Source of the DNA: Flavobacteriaceae bacterium
GTDB lineage: Bacteria; Bacteroidota; Bacteroidia; Flavobacteriales; Flavobacteriaceae
Reading direction: 5' to 3'
Assembly: GCA_027490305.1 (NCBI GenBank)
Contig: JAIXYI010000006.1
Coordinates: forward strand, 1-64,000
DNA length: 64,000 bases
Shown: one piece after another, positions 35,806-44,689 of the stretch
Layout of the letters: each line of letters begins with the position of its first letter
How positions within the stretch are numbered: position 1 is the first letter of the stretch
The notes under the pieces: model-generated
The model's input: only the letters and a program-made list of their open reading frames with translations
Databases searched by the model: none
What the model was told of the DNA's origin: nothing
Made by a program: the position numbers and the translations under genes

Positions 35806-36759
35806 TTAGTTCCGGCTTGACGTATAATCGGTTAAGTCGTCTACGCTGGAGCTGAACGAGAAAATCGAATTGAGGTTAAAGTAATTACGCGGATCGACAC
35901 AATAGTCATACGCGAACTTCGCAAAGTCGAGTTTGGTTTCCTCAAAGCCGAATTCCGACGCGATCTGCTTGATTTGGTTCACGTTCATGCAGTTCGCCGA
36001 TACCACCTGCTTCGCTACCTTGAGGCGGGTTTCGTCGAATCCCTGGCCTTTTACGGCAGAAAGTGCCTTTGAGAAATCGCTTCCCGACATACAATATTGT
36101 CCGTCGCAGCCGCGTGGTGCCTCGTGATGGTCGTGTCCGTCGTGCGAGCCCGAATGGGTCGTGGTAGTCGTGGTGGTTTGTGTAACGGCGCCGCCGCCCA
36201 TATTGTCGTTGATGGAGATTCCCATACTAACACCCTCTACGTTTACGCCCACACCAATGCTGGTGCCGTTCGTCTGGGTGGTCGTGGTCGTAGTAGTTTG
36301 GCTGACGCGACCTGGCGTTTGGGCTACCACGACTTCTCTTGGCGCACCATAGTGTACGACATACACATTGGAAGGAGGGATGTACCCCTGTTGCACCGGA
36401 ATCATAGAAAAGAAATTCATCTTCATTTTCCCCGCTTTGTTTTTGTCTCTGCGGATTTTGTAGGTGACATCGGAATAGATGCCGTCCACGTCGGCAATCA
36501 TGAGGTTGTTTTTCGTAATCTCCATAAGGGATTTATCAGCAAAAACGACTTTTGCATTGTAATACGGCTGTGGGAGATCCTCAATGCGGATGTTCGTCTG
36601 CGGCACGTCGTTCTGTAGTTCGCCATTGAGGTATAGCTGGAACTTGTCTCCGTCCTCCGAGAAAATAGTCAGGTGTCCGACAGGGCCCATTCCCATCTGC
36701 GCAAGTGCAATTGATGAGACAAAAAACAACAATAGAAGAGAGGTAATTTTCAGTTTCAT
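35806..36759 (-). CDS. Secreted DUF4476-type protein
   Basis: The 317-aa protein has a signal peptide (MKLKITSLLLLFFVSSIALA), an N-terminal beta domain, then a valine-rich part. Two threonine-rich linkers follow (near residues 155-165 and 194-202), with a histidine-rich SGSHDGHDHH stretch near 203-212. The helical C-terminal part (FSKALSAVKGQGFDETRLKVAKQ to DYCVDPRNY) matches the DUF4476 pattern. The histidine cluster could bind metal, which is only an inference. Function is unknown. Confidence 0.78.
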   Translation of the reverse strand: MKLKITSLLLLFFVSSIALAQMGMGPVGHLTIFSEDGDKFQLYLNGELQNDVPQTNIRIEDLPQPYYNAKVVFADKSLMEITKNNLMIADVDGIYSDVTYKIRRDKNKAGKMKMNFFSMIPVQQGYIPPSNVYVVHYGAPREVVVAQTPGRVSQTTTTTTTQTNGTSIGVGVNVEGVSMGISINDNMGGGAVTQTTTTTTTHSGSHDGHDHHEAPRGCDGQYCMSGSDFSKALSAVKGQGFDETRLKVAKQVVSANCMNVNQIKQIASEFGFEETKLDFAKFAYDYCVDPRNYFNLNSIFSFSSSVDDLTDYTSSRN

Positions 36760-36776
36760 AAATGGGTATTTTTTTT

Positions 36777-36784
36777 CAAATATA
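36777..36784 (-). promoter_or_regulatory. -7 promoter element of the DUF4476 gene
   Basis: On the minus strand TATATTTG lies 17 nt before the ATG at 36759. Confidence 0.45.
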
Positions 36785-36821
36785 GTTTTTTTGTGATAAT
36801 ACGGTAAAAACCTATTTCCAT

Positions 36822-36853
36822 AAAAAAACAGGCTCGTGGCCTGTTTTCTTTTT
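36822..36853 (-). terminator. Intrinsic terminator of the Omp28-like gene
   Basis: AAAACAGGC and GCCTGTTTT pair around TCGTG, with a minus-strand T run; immediately past the Omp28-like stop. Confidence 0.8.
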
Positions 36854-37902
36854 TATAGTTCCTGGAAGGTTTGCTGTTCCCCCGTCTCGGCGGATCGCAC
36901 ATTCAACGCTGCGTTGCTGGTCGCATCGGTGATAAAGGCCACGATTTCTGTCTTTTCAGGATTTGCGACATTCGAAGGCATCGGGATATTGAAAGAGCGG
37001 GTATAGACGCGTCCGGACCGCACATCGGCATCCGGAATCGCTTCTCCCAACAAAGGGGTAAGGCATGAACGCAGGACGTGGTTGTGCTCAAAGTTCAGTA
37101 GCAGGTCCACGCCACCATAATACGATGTATAATTGTGTTGGTCGTAGATTAGGCCATTTTCCAATACGTATACCACCAATTTTGCGTTAGTCAGGTTCTT
37201 ACTGGTTTTTACCTTTACGTCGATACTAAGGTTATTTCCGGTTCGGGTTGACTGGATGGCCAGTCCAACCCGCGGGTTCTCACCCTGTGTCAAGGCCAAT
37301 ACCTGTGCTACCTTGTTCGGTTCAGGATAACTCCACAGCGTCTTCCGGTTCAAAAGTCCTTTCGGATACCCCGGAATGGCAATCAGCGACTCGAGTTCAT
37401 CGGTGTTGTAGTTGTACGGATCGTAAAACGCGTCTGCTGGGTTAGAGCTTGCCCGGTGAATACCGACCGCCACGACATTGGTAGTTTGTTGTTTCACTAA
37501 TTCGATGCCATAGGCGACACGCGGACAATAGCCACACCAGGTGCCGGTGTAGTCTTCGATCAGCACGTTTTTGGCAAATAATACCTCCGATCCGTCATGG
37601 AACCTTACTTCGATTTCATTGGAAGGAATGTCTCTAAAAACGGCTTTCACCTTGTGTGTTCCGATCAGTGACGATGTGAAGGCATGCCCGTCAATGGCCA
37701 CACCATCTACATAGAATGTCGCTTCGTCGGTAAGATCGTCGCCGTCGATATTTAGAAGCCGGAATGAAATGGCTTCATCGATCAACTGTAGCGAAACGTC
37801 GGCCGACAAGGTGGTTGAAATGGATTGGTCAATGGTATACTCCGATTGGCATCCTGACAGCAAGACGGCAAATAGGGCACATACCGAAAAAAGATATTTC
37901 AT
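36853..37902 (-). CDS. Omp28-related lipoprotein with thioredoxin-like domain
   Basis: The 349-aa protein has a lipoprotein signal (LLSGC, lipidated C18). A beta domain covers residues about 35-105, and a thioredoxin-like domain has YTGTWCGYCPR (C123, C126), followed by the Omp28 C-terminal region. The CxxC suggests disulfide chemistry at the envelope, though Omp28 of Porphyromonas was described as an outer-membrane adhesin-like protein. It starts 2 nt after the T9SS protein gene upstream, so the two form an operon. Confidence 0.85.
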   Translation of the reverse strand: MKYLFSVCALFAVLLSGCQSEYTIDQSISTTLSADVSLQLIDEAISFRLLNIDGDDLTDEATFYVDGVAIDGHAFTSSLIGTHKVKAVFRDIPSNEIEVRFHDGSEVLFAKNVLIEDYTGTWCGYCPRVAYGIELVKQQTTNVVAVGIHRASSNPADAFYDPYNYNTDELESLIAIPGYPKGLLNRKTLWSYPEPNKVAQVLALTQGENPRVGLAIQSTRTGNNLSIDVKVKTSKNLTNAKLVVYVLENGLIYDQHNYTSYYGGVDLLLNFEHNHVLRSCLTPLLGEAIPDADVRSGRVYTRSFNIPMPSNVANPEKTEIVAFITDATSNAALNVRSAETGEQQTFQEL

Positions 37903-37904
37903 AG

Positions 37905-38624
37905 CTATTCTTTGATAATGCGGATGTTCGCCTGTGCTCCTGTTTTAGAGGTGAAGTGCAGAAGGTAGGCACCGGTTGCCAATCCAGACAGGTCAACCGA
38001 CTGCTGCCCGTTGATGGTAGCGTGTCGCAGCGATTGTCCGGTAAGACTGAATACTTCCATCAGCGTCGGCTCCTGGCTTTCTATATCAACAGCATTTTTG
38101 ATTTTGGTCTGTTGTACCGTGATACCCATACGGGCCAGATCGCTGATCGGTCCGACCGAAAGATTGGGGTTATACTGGTATTTAAACGAGAGCAGGTCGC
38201 CGACATACACGCCCTCATCAGTAGTTTGTACAAACGTCAGGGTATATTCGATCGGATAGTTGATGCCGTCGCCTGCATTGCTGTTCCAAAAGTGGTCACC
38301 ATTAGGGGTAATATCACCGGGTGCGATTTCAATCGGGAAGCTAGGCGGCACGAGTAAACCCGCCGACACATTGTAAAGGCACACGCCGAAACAGAACTGT
38401 ACGCTACTGCCTGTAGTGTTCGTCATATTCGTCATTTTCAGTTTAAGAAAAATCGGTTCAGACGTGTTGTTGGCTACCCGGAAAGGTAGCTCAGATGCGA
38501 TCGCCGTCGTGTTAAAGGCGAATACCTGGCCATTTGAGATCACATTGCCATTCGTCGATACTGTAATCTGTGCTTGTAACGTAGCAGCAATTAGTGAAAA
38601 TCCGATAAGGAAGAACTTTTTCAT
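37905..38624 (-). CDS. T9SS type A sorting-domain protein, 239 aa
   Basis: A signal peptide (MKKFFLIGFSLIAATLQA) is followed by a beta-sandwich-like domain of about 140 residues (NTTAIASELPFRVANNTSEP). A short type A sorting domain comes last (LMEVFSLTGQSLRHATI, LATGAYLLHFTSKTG, IRIIKE). It is exported by T9SS and precedes the Omp28-like gene with a 2-nt gap. Its small size and lack of catalytic motifs suggest a structural or accessory partner; no function was recognised. Confidence 0.82.
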   Translation of the reverse strand: MKKFFLIGFSLIAATLQAQITVSTNGNVISNGQVFAFNTTAIASELPFRVANNTSEPIFLKLKMTNMTNTTGSSVQFCFGVCLYNVSAGLLVPPSFPIEIAPGDITPNGDHFWNSNAGDGINYPIEYTLTFVQTTDEGVYVGDLLSFKYQYNPNLSVGPISDLARMGITVQQTKIKNAVDIESQEPTLMEVFSLTGQSLRHATINGQQSVDLSGLATGAYLLHFTSKTGAQANIRIIKE

Positions 38625-38644
38625 AGTAGGAGTTTGTAGTAATC

Positions 38645-38680
38645 AAAAAGCTATCGGGCGTAAAATCCCGATAGCCTTTA
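38645..38680 (-). terminator. Intrinsic terminator
   Basis: GCTATCGGG and CCCGATAGC form a 9-bp stem around CGTAAAAT, with a minus-strand T run; it ends the thioredoxin-T9SS gene. The same CCCGATAGC type of palindrome resembles the insert in the tRNA-derived repeats at the left edge. Confidence 0.82.
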
Positions 38681-38706
38681 GGTCAATTATCTAAGGTGGT
38701 CGAATG

Positions 38707-40155
38707 CTATTGAATCACCAATTTTTCGACTCTTTCTGTTTTGGATCCCGAAACTTTAGCGAGGTATACACCGCGCTGCAAGCCGGTCAGGTTCATGGTC
38801 TCCCCATTCTGGATAGAGGCAGATTTGTATACCACTTTTCCGGTCAGGTCGGATACTACTACACGAACAGGTTCCAGAGTTGTGAAGGTAAATACGCCTG
38901 CGGAAGGGTTAGGGTAGATACCAAAAACAGCATTTTCATTCTCGACGGTTCCCAAGTTAGAGTTCGTCTTAAATGCTGCAGCTAAGGCTAAAGATGTCCC
39001 AAAGTTTCCAGCTTCCTGCTCAAAGAACGTTACGCCGTTCGCCTGAAGCTCAATACCATGTTGGGTATTTCCGTAGCTCCATCCGTCTCCATAACCGTCT
39101 AGTAACTCCACGCTGTAGCATTCGTTTACCTCGAGGGTTACTGTTTCCGTAATGGTCGTATTAGCATCGGGCCCTCCTGCACCTTCCGCGCCAGGTCCCG
39201 CCGTGTAAGGCCCGCCGGACGCTACTACTGTTCCCGCACTATTTTTTATATTCCAGGAGATTTCGCCCGGGTAGTTGTCTGTGTGTACCAAAACATCAAC
39301 AGCAGTGGCAGTAGTAGACGCTGATAGACCTATAGACAATGGCTGGCTGGCCATTAAAGCGTCGAACGGCGGTGCTGAATTAATATCGCTTAACTCAATG
39401 GTGTAGTTAGAAGACGGATTAAATGTAGTCGTAGGGAAATTAAGTGGGACTTGTAGATATTGTATGGCGTTTCCGCTGTAAGGAACAGTGGCAACTACAG
39501 CGCCGTTCTCCTTGAGAACCGCGGTTGCGCTTGTAATGGCATTTTTACCGTAGTTTTTCATCTTAGCGCTGAACGACCCGGTTGGCTCGCAGAACCGCAA
39601 ATCATCAGCAGTGAGGTTGGCATGGTTTTGAACTCCTGTTAATGCACCACAGCTGTTGTTAATGCCGTTCCGGAGGGCCGTCAAAGAAGAAGTAGAAGAC
39701 AATTCAAACGTTGTGCCTGCCGGGCAGATACGGTAAAGCGTAGGAAAATAGGTAATCTGGTAAAGATCGGCGATTTCTGCACTGTCTACAATCGCATATG
39801 GCGAGCCATCCACCCAATTCCCCTGGGTATTTCCGCCGGTTCCATTTAGATCGTCAAGTGTAGTAGACGGGTCGCCTTCCACAAAGATAATCACCACTTC
39901 TTCAGAACCACCGCCACCGAACGACTCATAAAGGTCCGCCAGTTTGTGGGAGTTCTTATAATTCCAGCAAGGCAGGCACCAAGTGGCAGAAATATCAATG
40001 ATGACGGTTTTGCCCGCAGCGAGGTACTCAGAAAGGGTATGGGTATTTCCATTAAGGTCTGTCACCGTAAAATCGGGTGCAGCACTGCCGTTCGGCAACT
40101 GGGCAAAGGCAGCCAGTCCGGTAAACAGCAAGAGCGAAAGTAATGTTTTCTTCAT
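38707..40155 (-). CDS. Surface thioredoxin-like protein with T9SS type A sorting domain
   Basis: The 482-aa protein has a signal peptide. A thioredoxin-like domain at residues about 25-165 carries ISATWCLPCWNYK (C60, C63), and a middle beta region runs to about 400 with several glycine-rich turns (ELLDGYGDGWSYG). The type A sorting domain (FGIYPNPSAGVFTFTT to ERVEKLVIQ) is at the end. It probably performs thiol exchange or binding outside the cell, an unusual place for a thioredoxin fold. It is monocistronic with its own terminator and is divergent from the TlpA-like/DUF6029 pair. Confidence 0.85.
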   Translation of the reverse strand: MKKTLLSLLLFTGLAAFAQLPNGSAAPDFTVTDLNGNTHTLSEYLAAGKTVIIDISATWCLPCWNYKNSHKLADLYESFGGGGSEEVVIIFVEGDPSTTLDDLNGTGGNTQGNWVDGSPYAIVDSAEIADLYQITYFPTLYRICPAGTTFELSSTSSLTALRNGINNSCGALTGVQNHANLTADDLRFCEPTGSFSAKMKNYGKNAITSATAVLKENGAVVATVPYSGNAIQYLQVPLNFPTTTFNPSSNYTIELSDINSAPPFDALMASQPLSIGLSASTTATAVDVLVHTDNYPGEISWNIKNSAGTVVASGGPYTAGPGAEGAGGPDANTTITETVTLEVNECYSVELLDGYGDGWSYGNTQHGIELQANGVTFFEQEAGNFGTSLALAAAFKTNSNLGTVENENAVFGIYPNPSAGVFTFTTLEPVRVVVSDLTGKVVYKSASIQNGETMNLTGLQRGVYLAKVSGSKTERVEKLVIQ

Positions 40156-40447
40156 GTAGTGCAGTTTAGATGTGGTAGGTAAGTTGTCTTAAATTCCTTA
40201 GAATCACTAAGGTGGCCGCAATGTAGGAAATTTTCGTTCAGGTAACAATAGTGTGTTTGGAATTATCCAGTACTTTTTTTGTTCTGTCACAAAATCACCT
40301 GAAACTGTTTTGTTTTTCAGGGAATCTGACAACAAATCACAAAATAGGCTGCATTTCTTTTAATTTCCAACAAGGAAATAAAGGCGTGAGTGGGTAACTA
40401 TCCCATCATATTTTCTTAATATTGCCGCGACCACCAAACCCACACAT
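40156..40447. other. Divergent intergenic region
   Basis: This 292-bp gap separates two thioredoxin-fold genes. Near matches to the -7 box occur on each side: minus-strand TACATTGC preceded by a TTG about 20 nt upstream, and plus-strand TAATATTG at 40417-40424. No gene is supported. Confidence 0.4.
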
Positions 40448-40924
40448 ATGAAGAAATTCCTCCTGCTCCTGCTGCTGGCTTCCGGTGCGGCGCACGCTCA
40501 GAAAGAAATGCCGGCTGTCACACTGAAGTCGCCGGATAACAAGTCGTTCAACGTAAAAGAGGACTTTTCCGAGCCCGATAAACTCTATGTCTTTTCGTTT
40601 TGGGCGACGTGGTGTGTGCCCTGCATCAACGAACTCGACGCCATTAAGGAAAAGTATGCTGACTGGTCGAAGGAACTGAACTTCCAGGTAGTGGCGATTT
40701 CCATCGATGATAGCCGCACCCAAAAACGCGTACGCCCTTTGTTGTCGGGGAAAGAATGGCCCTATGCCATCCTGCTTGACAGCAATCAGGAACTCAAACG
40801 GGCACTTGCCGTTGCGAACGTGCCGTATACGGTGGTCGTAAAAAACAAGAAAATCGTCTACATCCACAATGGGTATAGTCAGGGTGCTGAAAATGAACTC
40901 TTTGAAAAACTGAAGGCGCTGTAA
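40448..40924 (+). CDS. TlpA-like periplasmic thioredoxin
   Basis: The 158-aa protein has a signal peptide (MKKFLLLLLLASGAAHA) and a compact TlpA/ResA fold with FWATWCVPC (C56, C59) and a cis-proline region NVPYTVVV. It should reduce or exchange disulfides in the periplasm. Its TAA stop overlaps the ATG of the DUF6029 gene by one base (TAATG), so the two are translationally coupled, suggesting the barrel protein or its cargo is the partner. Confidence 0.88.
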   Translation: MKKFLLLLLLASGAAHAQKEMPAVTLKSPDNKSFNVKEDFSEPDKLYVFSFWATWCVPCINELDAIKEKYADWSKELNFQVVAISIDDSRTQKRVRPLLSGKEWPYAILLDSNQELKRALAVANVPYTVVVKNKKIVYIHNGYSQGAENELFEKLKAL

Positions 40925-42618
40925 TGAGACGGTATTTTTTCGCATGGGCCCTTTATGCGGCCGTCGCAGTGCAGGCACAGGACGAGCAGAAGACAGACTA
41001 CGGTAAGCTTTTCGGCGGATTTGAATCGAATTCGGCCTGGTACCTAAACGATAAAGGACGAAACCTGTCGCACCCCGAAGATCCGTTTCGTTCGAATAAC
41101 TACTTCCAACTCAATTACCAATACAAGAAATGGACGGCGGGTATACAGGCGGAATCCTACGCGCCGTCGGCACTCCTGAATTATAATCCGGGTTTTGACG
41201 GCACGGATCTCGGACTCTATTTCGTATCCTACAACTCCACCAAACTCGATGTCACCGTCGGGCATTTTTACGAACAGTTCGGTTCCGGACTCATCTTCCG
41301 CGCCTGGGAAGACCGGGCGTTGGGTATCAATACCGCGCTTCGGGGCGGACGCATCGTGTGGCGACCAATTGACGCTATCCGCCTAACGGCCATCGCCGGA
41401 CGGCAGCGAAGCGGTTTTGGTGTGGCAAAGGGCGACGTTTATGGTTTCGATTCGGATATCAACGTGTCGAAATGGCTGAAATTCAGTTCGTCAGACCTGT
41501 CGTTTGGCTTTAGTTGGCTGGGCCGCCATGAGAAGGTCGAAGACTTCGAACCCGCCTTATTCGACGAATTGACGAATGCCTATTCCGGGCGTTTCAACTT
41601 CATCCATAACGCGTTTTATCTGTCCGGGGAATACGATTATAAAACACGCGACGCCGTGCCCGATGCGCAGCTCAATATCAACAACAACTTTGCCCGTTCC
41701 GGCAATGCGACCCTCATCAACTTCGGTTATTCCGGAAAAGGATTGGGCATCGATGCTACGCTCCGCCGTATCGAAAACATGCTTTTCCTGTCAGAACGCG
41801 AACCTACCCCGGCACCCGACGGCGTTTCTTCAAGCCTGAATTATAACGATAAGGTACTCGGCTTCCTTCCGGCACTTACCAAACAACACCACTCGAATCT
41901 GGCCAATATCTATGTTTACCAGGCGCAGGCCCGTGTCGATTACATCGATCCTACGATCATGAAAGCGGGGGAAACCGGCGGGCAAATCGACGTTTTTTAT
42001 GATTTCGCCAAGGATACGCCACTCGGGGGTAAATACGGCACGAAGATTGCCGCCAACGCCTCGAGTTGGTACAACCTCGCCGGCAATTACCGCTTCATCC
42101 CGGTGGATTACCATACCCAATTCTTTGGAGTCGGACAGAAATACTATTCAGACTATAACCTCGAGGTGCGCAAGCAGTTGTCGGAGAAATGGCATTCCGC
42201 TTTTTATTGCGTCAACCAATACTACGACCGGCTTTGGCAGGGGCAGGGAAGTGAAGTGGTGAAAACCAATATCATCAACGCCGAGTTTACGTATAACTTT
42301 TCGCCGAGCCGCTCCATTCGGGTCGAAGGCGAACATATGTGGGCCGACGCGGATATGAAGAATTGGGCCGGCACCACAGTCGAGTTCAACATAAACGACC
42401 ATTACTCGCTGTATGTTTGGGATATTTACAACTACGGTAATGACGACGCAAGCAAGCAGACACACTATTATAACGTAGGAGGCGCCTATCGAAAGGGCTC
42501 CACACGCCTCGCGCTCAATTACGGGCGGCAGCGGGGTGGCCTTGTGTGCGTTGGAGGCGTTTGCCGTTTCGTTCCGGAAAGTACCGGGCTTACGATTTCC
42601 CTGAGTACCGCGTTTTAA
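40924..42618 (+). CDS. DUF6029-type outer-membrane barrel protein
   Basis: The 564-aa protein has a signal peptide (FAWALYAAVAVQAQ) and is dominated by alternating amphipathic beta strands with aromatic ends, finishing in LTISLSTAF as outer-membrane barrels do. The pattern (GKLFGGFESNSAWYLND, FRSNNYFQLNYQYKKWTAGIQ) matches the Bacteroidota DUF6029 family as I know it. Function is unknown; one CVGGVC pair near the end could form a disulfide made by the coupled thioredoxin. Confidence 0.78.
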   Translation: MRRYFFAWALYAAVAVQAQDEQKTDYGKLFGGFESNSAWYLNDKGRNLSHPEDPFRSNNYFQLNYQYKKWTAGIQAESYAPSALLNYNPGFDGTDLGLYFVSYNSTKLDVTVGHFYEQFGSGLIFRAWEDRALGINTALRGGRIVWRPIDAIRLTAIAGRQRSGFGVAKGDVYGFDSDINVSKWLKFSSSDLSFGFSWLGRHEKVEDFEPALFDELTNAYSGRFNFIHNAFYLSGEYDYKTRDAVPDAQLNINNNFARSGNATLINFGYSGKGLGIDATLRRIENMLFLSEREPTPAPDGVSSSLNYNDKVLGFLPALTKQHHSNLANIYVYQAQARVDYIDPTIMKAGETGGQIDVFYDFAKDTPLGGKYGTKIAANASSWYNLAGNYRFIPVDYHTQFFGVGQKYYSDYNLEVRKQLSEKWHSAFYCVNQYYDRLWQGQGSEVVKTNIINAEFTYNFSPSRSIRVEGEHMWADADMKNWAGTTVEFNINDHYSLYVWDIYNYGNDDASKQTHYYNVGGAYRKGSTRLALNYGRQRGGLVCVGGVCRFVPESTGLTISLSTAF

Positions 42619-42692
42619 GGAGTGGTTTCCGCGGGCAAAGAGGGGCCTGACTTCCCATCTTTTTCCTTACTTTTACGCGAAATACGTCGTCT

Positions 42693-43568
42693 ATGAGTTC
42701 GTCTTACGAAAAGTTCAAGAAACGCAGGTTGATTTCCTCGTATTTCTCAGTAGTGCTGAGCATCTTCCTGGTGCTTTTCCTGTTGGGGATATTCGGTCTT
42801 TTCGTGCTGAATTCGAAGCAATTGTCGGATCACTTCAAAGAGGAAATCCCGATGACGGTGTTCTTCAAGACAGAAGCGAACGACAGCGTGATCAACGCTT
42901 TTGCGCAGGAAATGAAGACCGCTCGGTTTGTGAAGTCGGCGACCTACGTCAGTAAGGAGGAAGCCGCTAAAATCATGATTGCCGATATTGGGGAAAACTT
43001 TATGGACTATCTCGGCGAGAATCCCCTGAAAAATTCCTTTGACATACGACTGAAGGCTTCCTACATACACGACGACAGCCTTCGTAAAATCGACGAACGC
43101 ATCCGCAAGAACGAGATGGTGGCTGATGTCGGATATGACAAGGTATTGGTAAAACTCGCGTATGAGAATATAGAGCAGATCAGTCTTTACATCCTGATAC
43201 TGGCGGGGGTGATGGCGATTATTGCCATTCTCCTGATCAACGGATCCATCCGCCTTTCGATCTATTCCAATCGCTTTATCATCAAAACGATGCAGATGGT
43301 GGGGGCTACCAAGGCCTTCATTCGTCGACCGTTTATCGTGCGAAGTGTCACGCTGGGCGTCGTAGGTGCGCTATTGGCCGTTGCGGCATTGGTCGCAACG
43401 CTTTTGTCGCTTGATTACTATTTCCCGAACCTCGGGTTGACCAACCAGCCGCTGGCGTCGGCCCTGGTGTTGGTGGGTGTTCTGGTGGTAGGGGTACTGA
43501 TCGCATGGGTCAGTACGTTCTTCGCCACCCAACGCTATCTAAACCTTCGGACCGATGACTTATACTAA
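42693..43568 (+). CDS. ftsX: Cell division protein FtsX
   Basis: The 291-aa protein has the FtsX layout: one N-terminal helix (residues about 18-40), a periplasmic domain to about 165 (EEIPMTVFFKTEA, VKSATYVSKEEA), then three helices in the MacB/FtsX-like permease region, including INGSIRLSIYSNRFIIKTMQMVGATK. With FtsE it controls cell-wall hydrolases at the septum. ftsE is not adjacent. It begins the string ftsX - DUF3098 - uppP - truB. Confidence 0.93.
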   Translation: MSSSYEKFKKRRLISSYFSVVLSIFLVLFLLGIFGLFVLNSKQLSDHFKEEIPMTVFFKTEANDSVINAFAQEMKTARFVKSATYVSKEEAAKIMIADIGENFMDYLGENPLKNSFDIRLKASYIHDDSLRKIDERIRKNEMVADVGYDKVLVKLAYENIEQISLYILILAGVMAIIAILLINGSIRLSIYSNRFIIKTMQMVGATKAFIRRPFIVRSVTLGVVGALLAVAALVATLLSLDYYFPNLGLTNQPLASALVLVGVLVVGVLIAWVSTFFATQRYLNLRTDDLY

Positions 43569-43639
43569 AACTGCCTGAAGGGAGTTTAAAACCAAATCGC
43601 GATTGCGCGGCATATGCAAACCAGGATAACGAATCTATC

Positions 43640-43882
43640 ATGAACAACAAAGAACATAAACCCGAGTTCCTGTTCGAAAAAGTGAACTACAAGATTTTGC
43701 TGATCGGACTTGCGGTCATTACACTCGGCTTCATCCTGATGTCAGGAGGCGGAAGCGACGACCCCAACGTCTTCAGTGACAAGATTTTTGATTTCCGCCG
43801 GATCCGCCTTGCGCCCGCCGTTGTGTTGATCGGTTTCGGTCTTATGATATATGCCATCCTCAAAAATCCGAAGAAGGCCTAA
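43640..43882 (+). CDS. DUF3098 small membrane protein
   Basis: The 80-aa protein has two hydrophobic helices (residues about 20-35 and 56-73) around the DUF3098 core SGGGSDDPNVFSDKIFDFRRIRLAP. It is found next to ftsX and uppP in Flavobacteria. Function is unknown; position suggests a role in cell-envelope growth. Its stop abuts the uppP start with no gap. Confidence 0.88.
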   Translation: MNNKEHKPEFLFEKVNYKILLIGLAVITLGFILMSGGGSDDPNVFSDKIFDFRRIRLAPAVVLIGFGLMIYAILKNPKKA

Positions 43883-44689
43883 ATGAGTTTTTTTGAAGCC
43901 CTGATCCTTGCGATCATCGAAGGCCTGACCGAATACCTGCCGGTTTCGTCGACCGGTCACATGATCTTCGCCAGTTCCTATTTCGGGATACAGGAAGACG
44001 ATTTTGTAAAACTTTTCCAGGTGAGTATTCAGTTCGGCGCTATTCTGGCCGTCGTGTTGTTATACTGGCGGAAATTCCTCGACTTCACCCGTTTCCAATT
44101 CTATATCAAACTCGCATTGGCTGTTGTACCGGCGCTGGTGCTGGGTTACCTTTTTGACGACGCTATCGATGCCGTGCTCGGCCGTCCCATTCCGATTGCC
44201 GTTGTACTCATTGTGGGAGGTGTCGTATTACTGTTTGTAGACCGTCTTTTCCAGCAACCCGAAATTACCTCTGAAGAAGGTATTTCGATACGACGTGCCG
44301 TTACCATTGGCGTGTGGCAATGCCTTGCGATGATGCCAGGCACGAGCCGTTCGGCCGCCTCAATCATCGGGGGTATGCAACAGAAACTCAACCGGCAAAC
44401 GGCGGCGGAGTTTTCATTTTTTCTGGCGGTGCCTACCATGCTCGCCGTGACGGTCTATTCGGTTTTTGTCAAAACCTATAAAACTTCGGGACTTAAAGGA
44501 TACGAATTGCTCACGCAGTCCGGCGACAATCTCAAGATGTTCCTGTTCGGTAACCTGGCCGCCTTTATCGTAGCACTTCTGGCAGTGAAGTTCTTCATTG
44601 GTGTCATCCGCAAATACGGCTTCCGCCCCTGGGGTTGGTACCGTATTATAGTCGGAACGGTGTTGCTCGCTTATTTTTCCCTCAAATGA
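43883..44689 (+). CDS. uppP: Undecaprenyl-diphosphate phosphatase
   Basis: The 268-aa membrane protein carries EGLTEYLPVSSTGHM (residues about 14-28) and PGTSRSAASIIGGM, the two motifs that form the active site. It removes a phosphate from undecaprenyl diphosphate to recycle the lipid carrier of peptidoglycan and other polymers, and gives some bacitracin tolerance. Its stop overlaps truB as ATGA. Confidence 0.95.
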   Translation: MSFFEALILAIIEGLTEYLPVSSTGHMIFASSYFGIQEDDFVKLFQVSIQFGAILAVVLLYWRKFLDFTRFQFYIKLALAVVPALVLGYLFDDAIDAVLGRPIPIAVVLIVGGVVLLFVDRLFQQPEITSEEGISIRRAVTIGVWQCLAMMPGTSRSAASIIGGMQQKLNRQTAAEFSFFLAVPTMLAVTVYSVFVKTYKTSGLKGYELLTQSGDNLKMFLFGNLAAFIVALLAVKFFIGVIRKYGFRPWGWYRIIVGTVLLAYFSLK

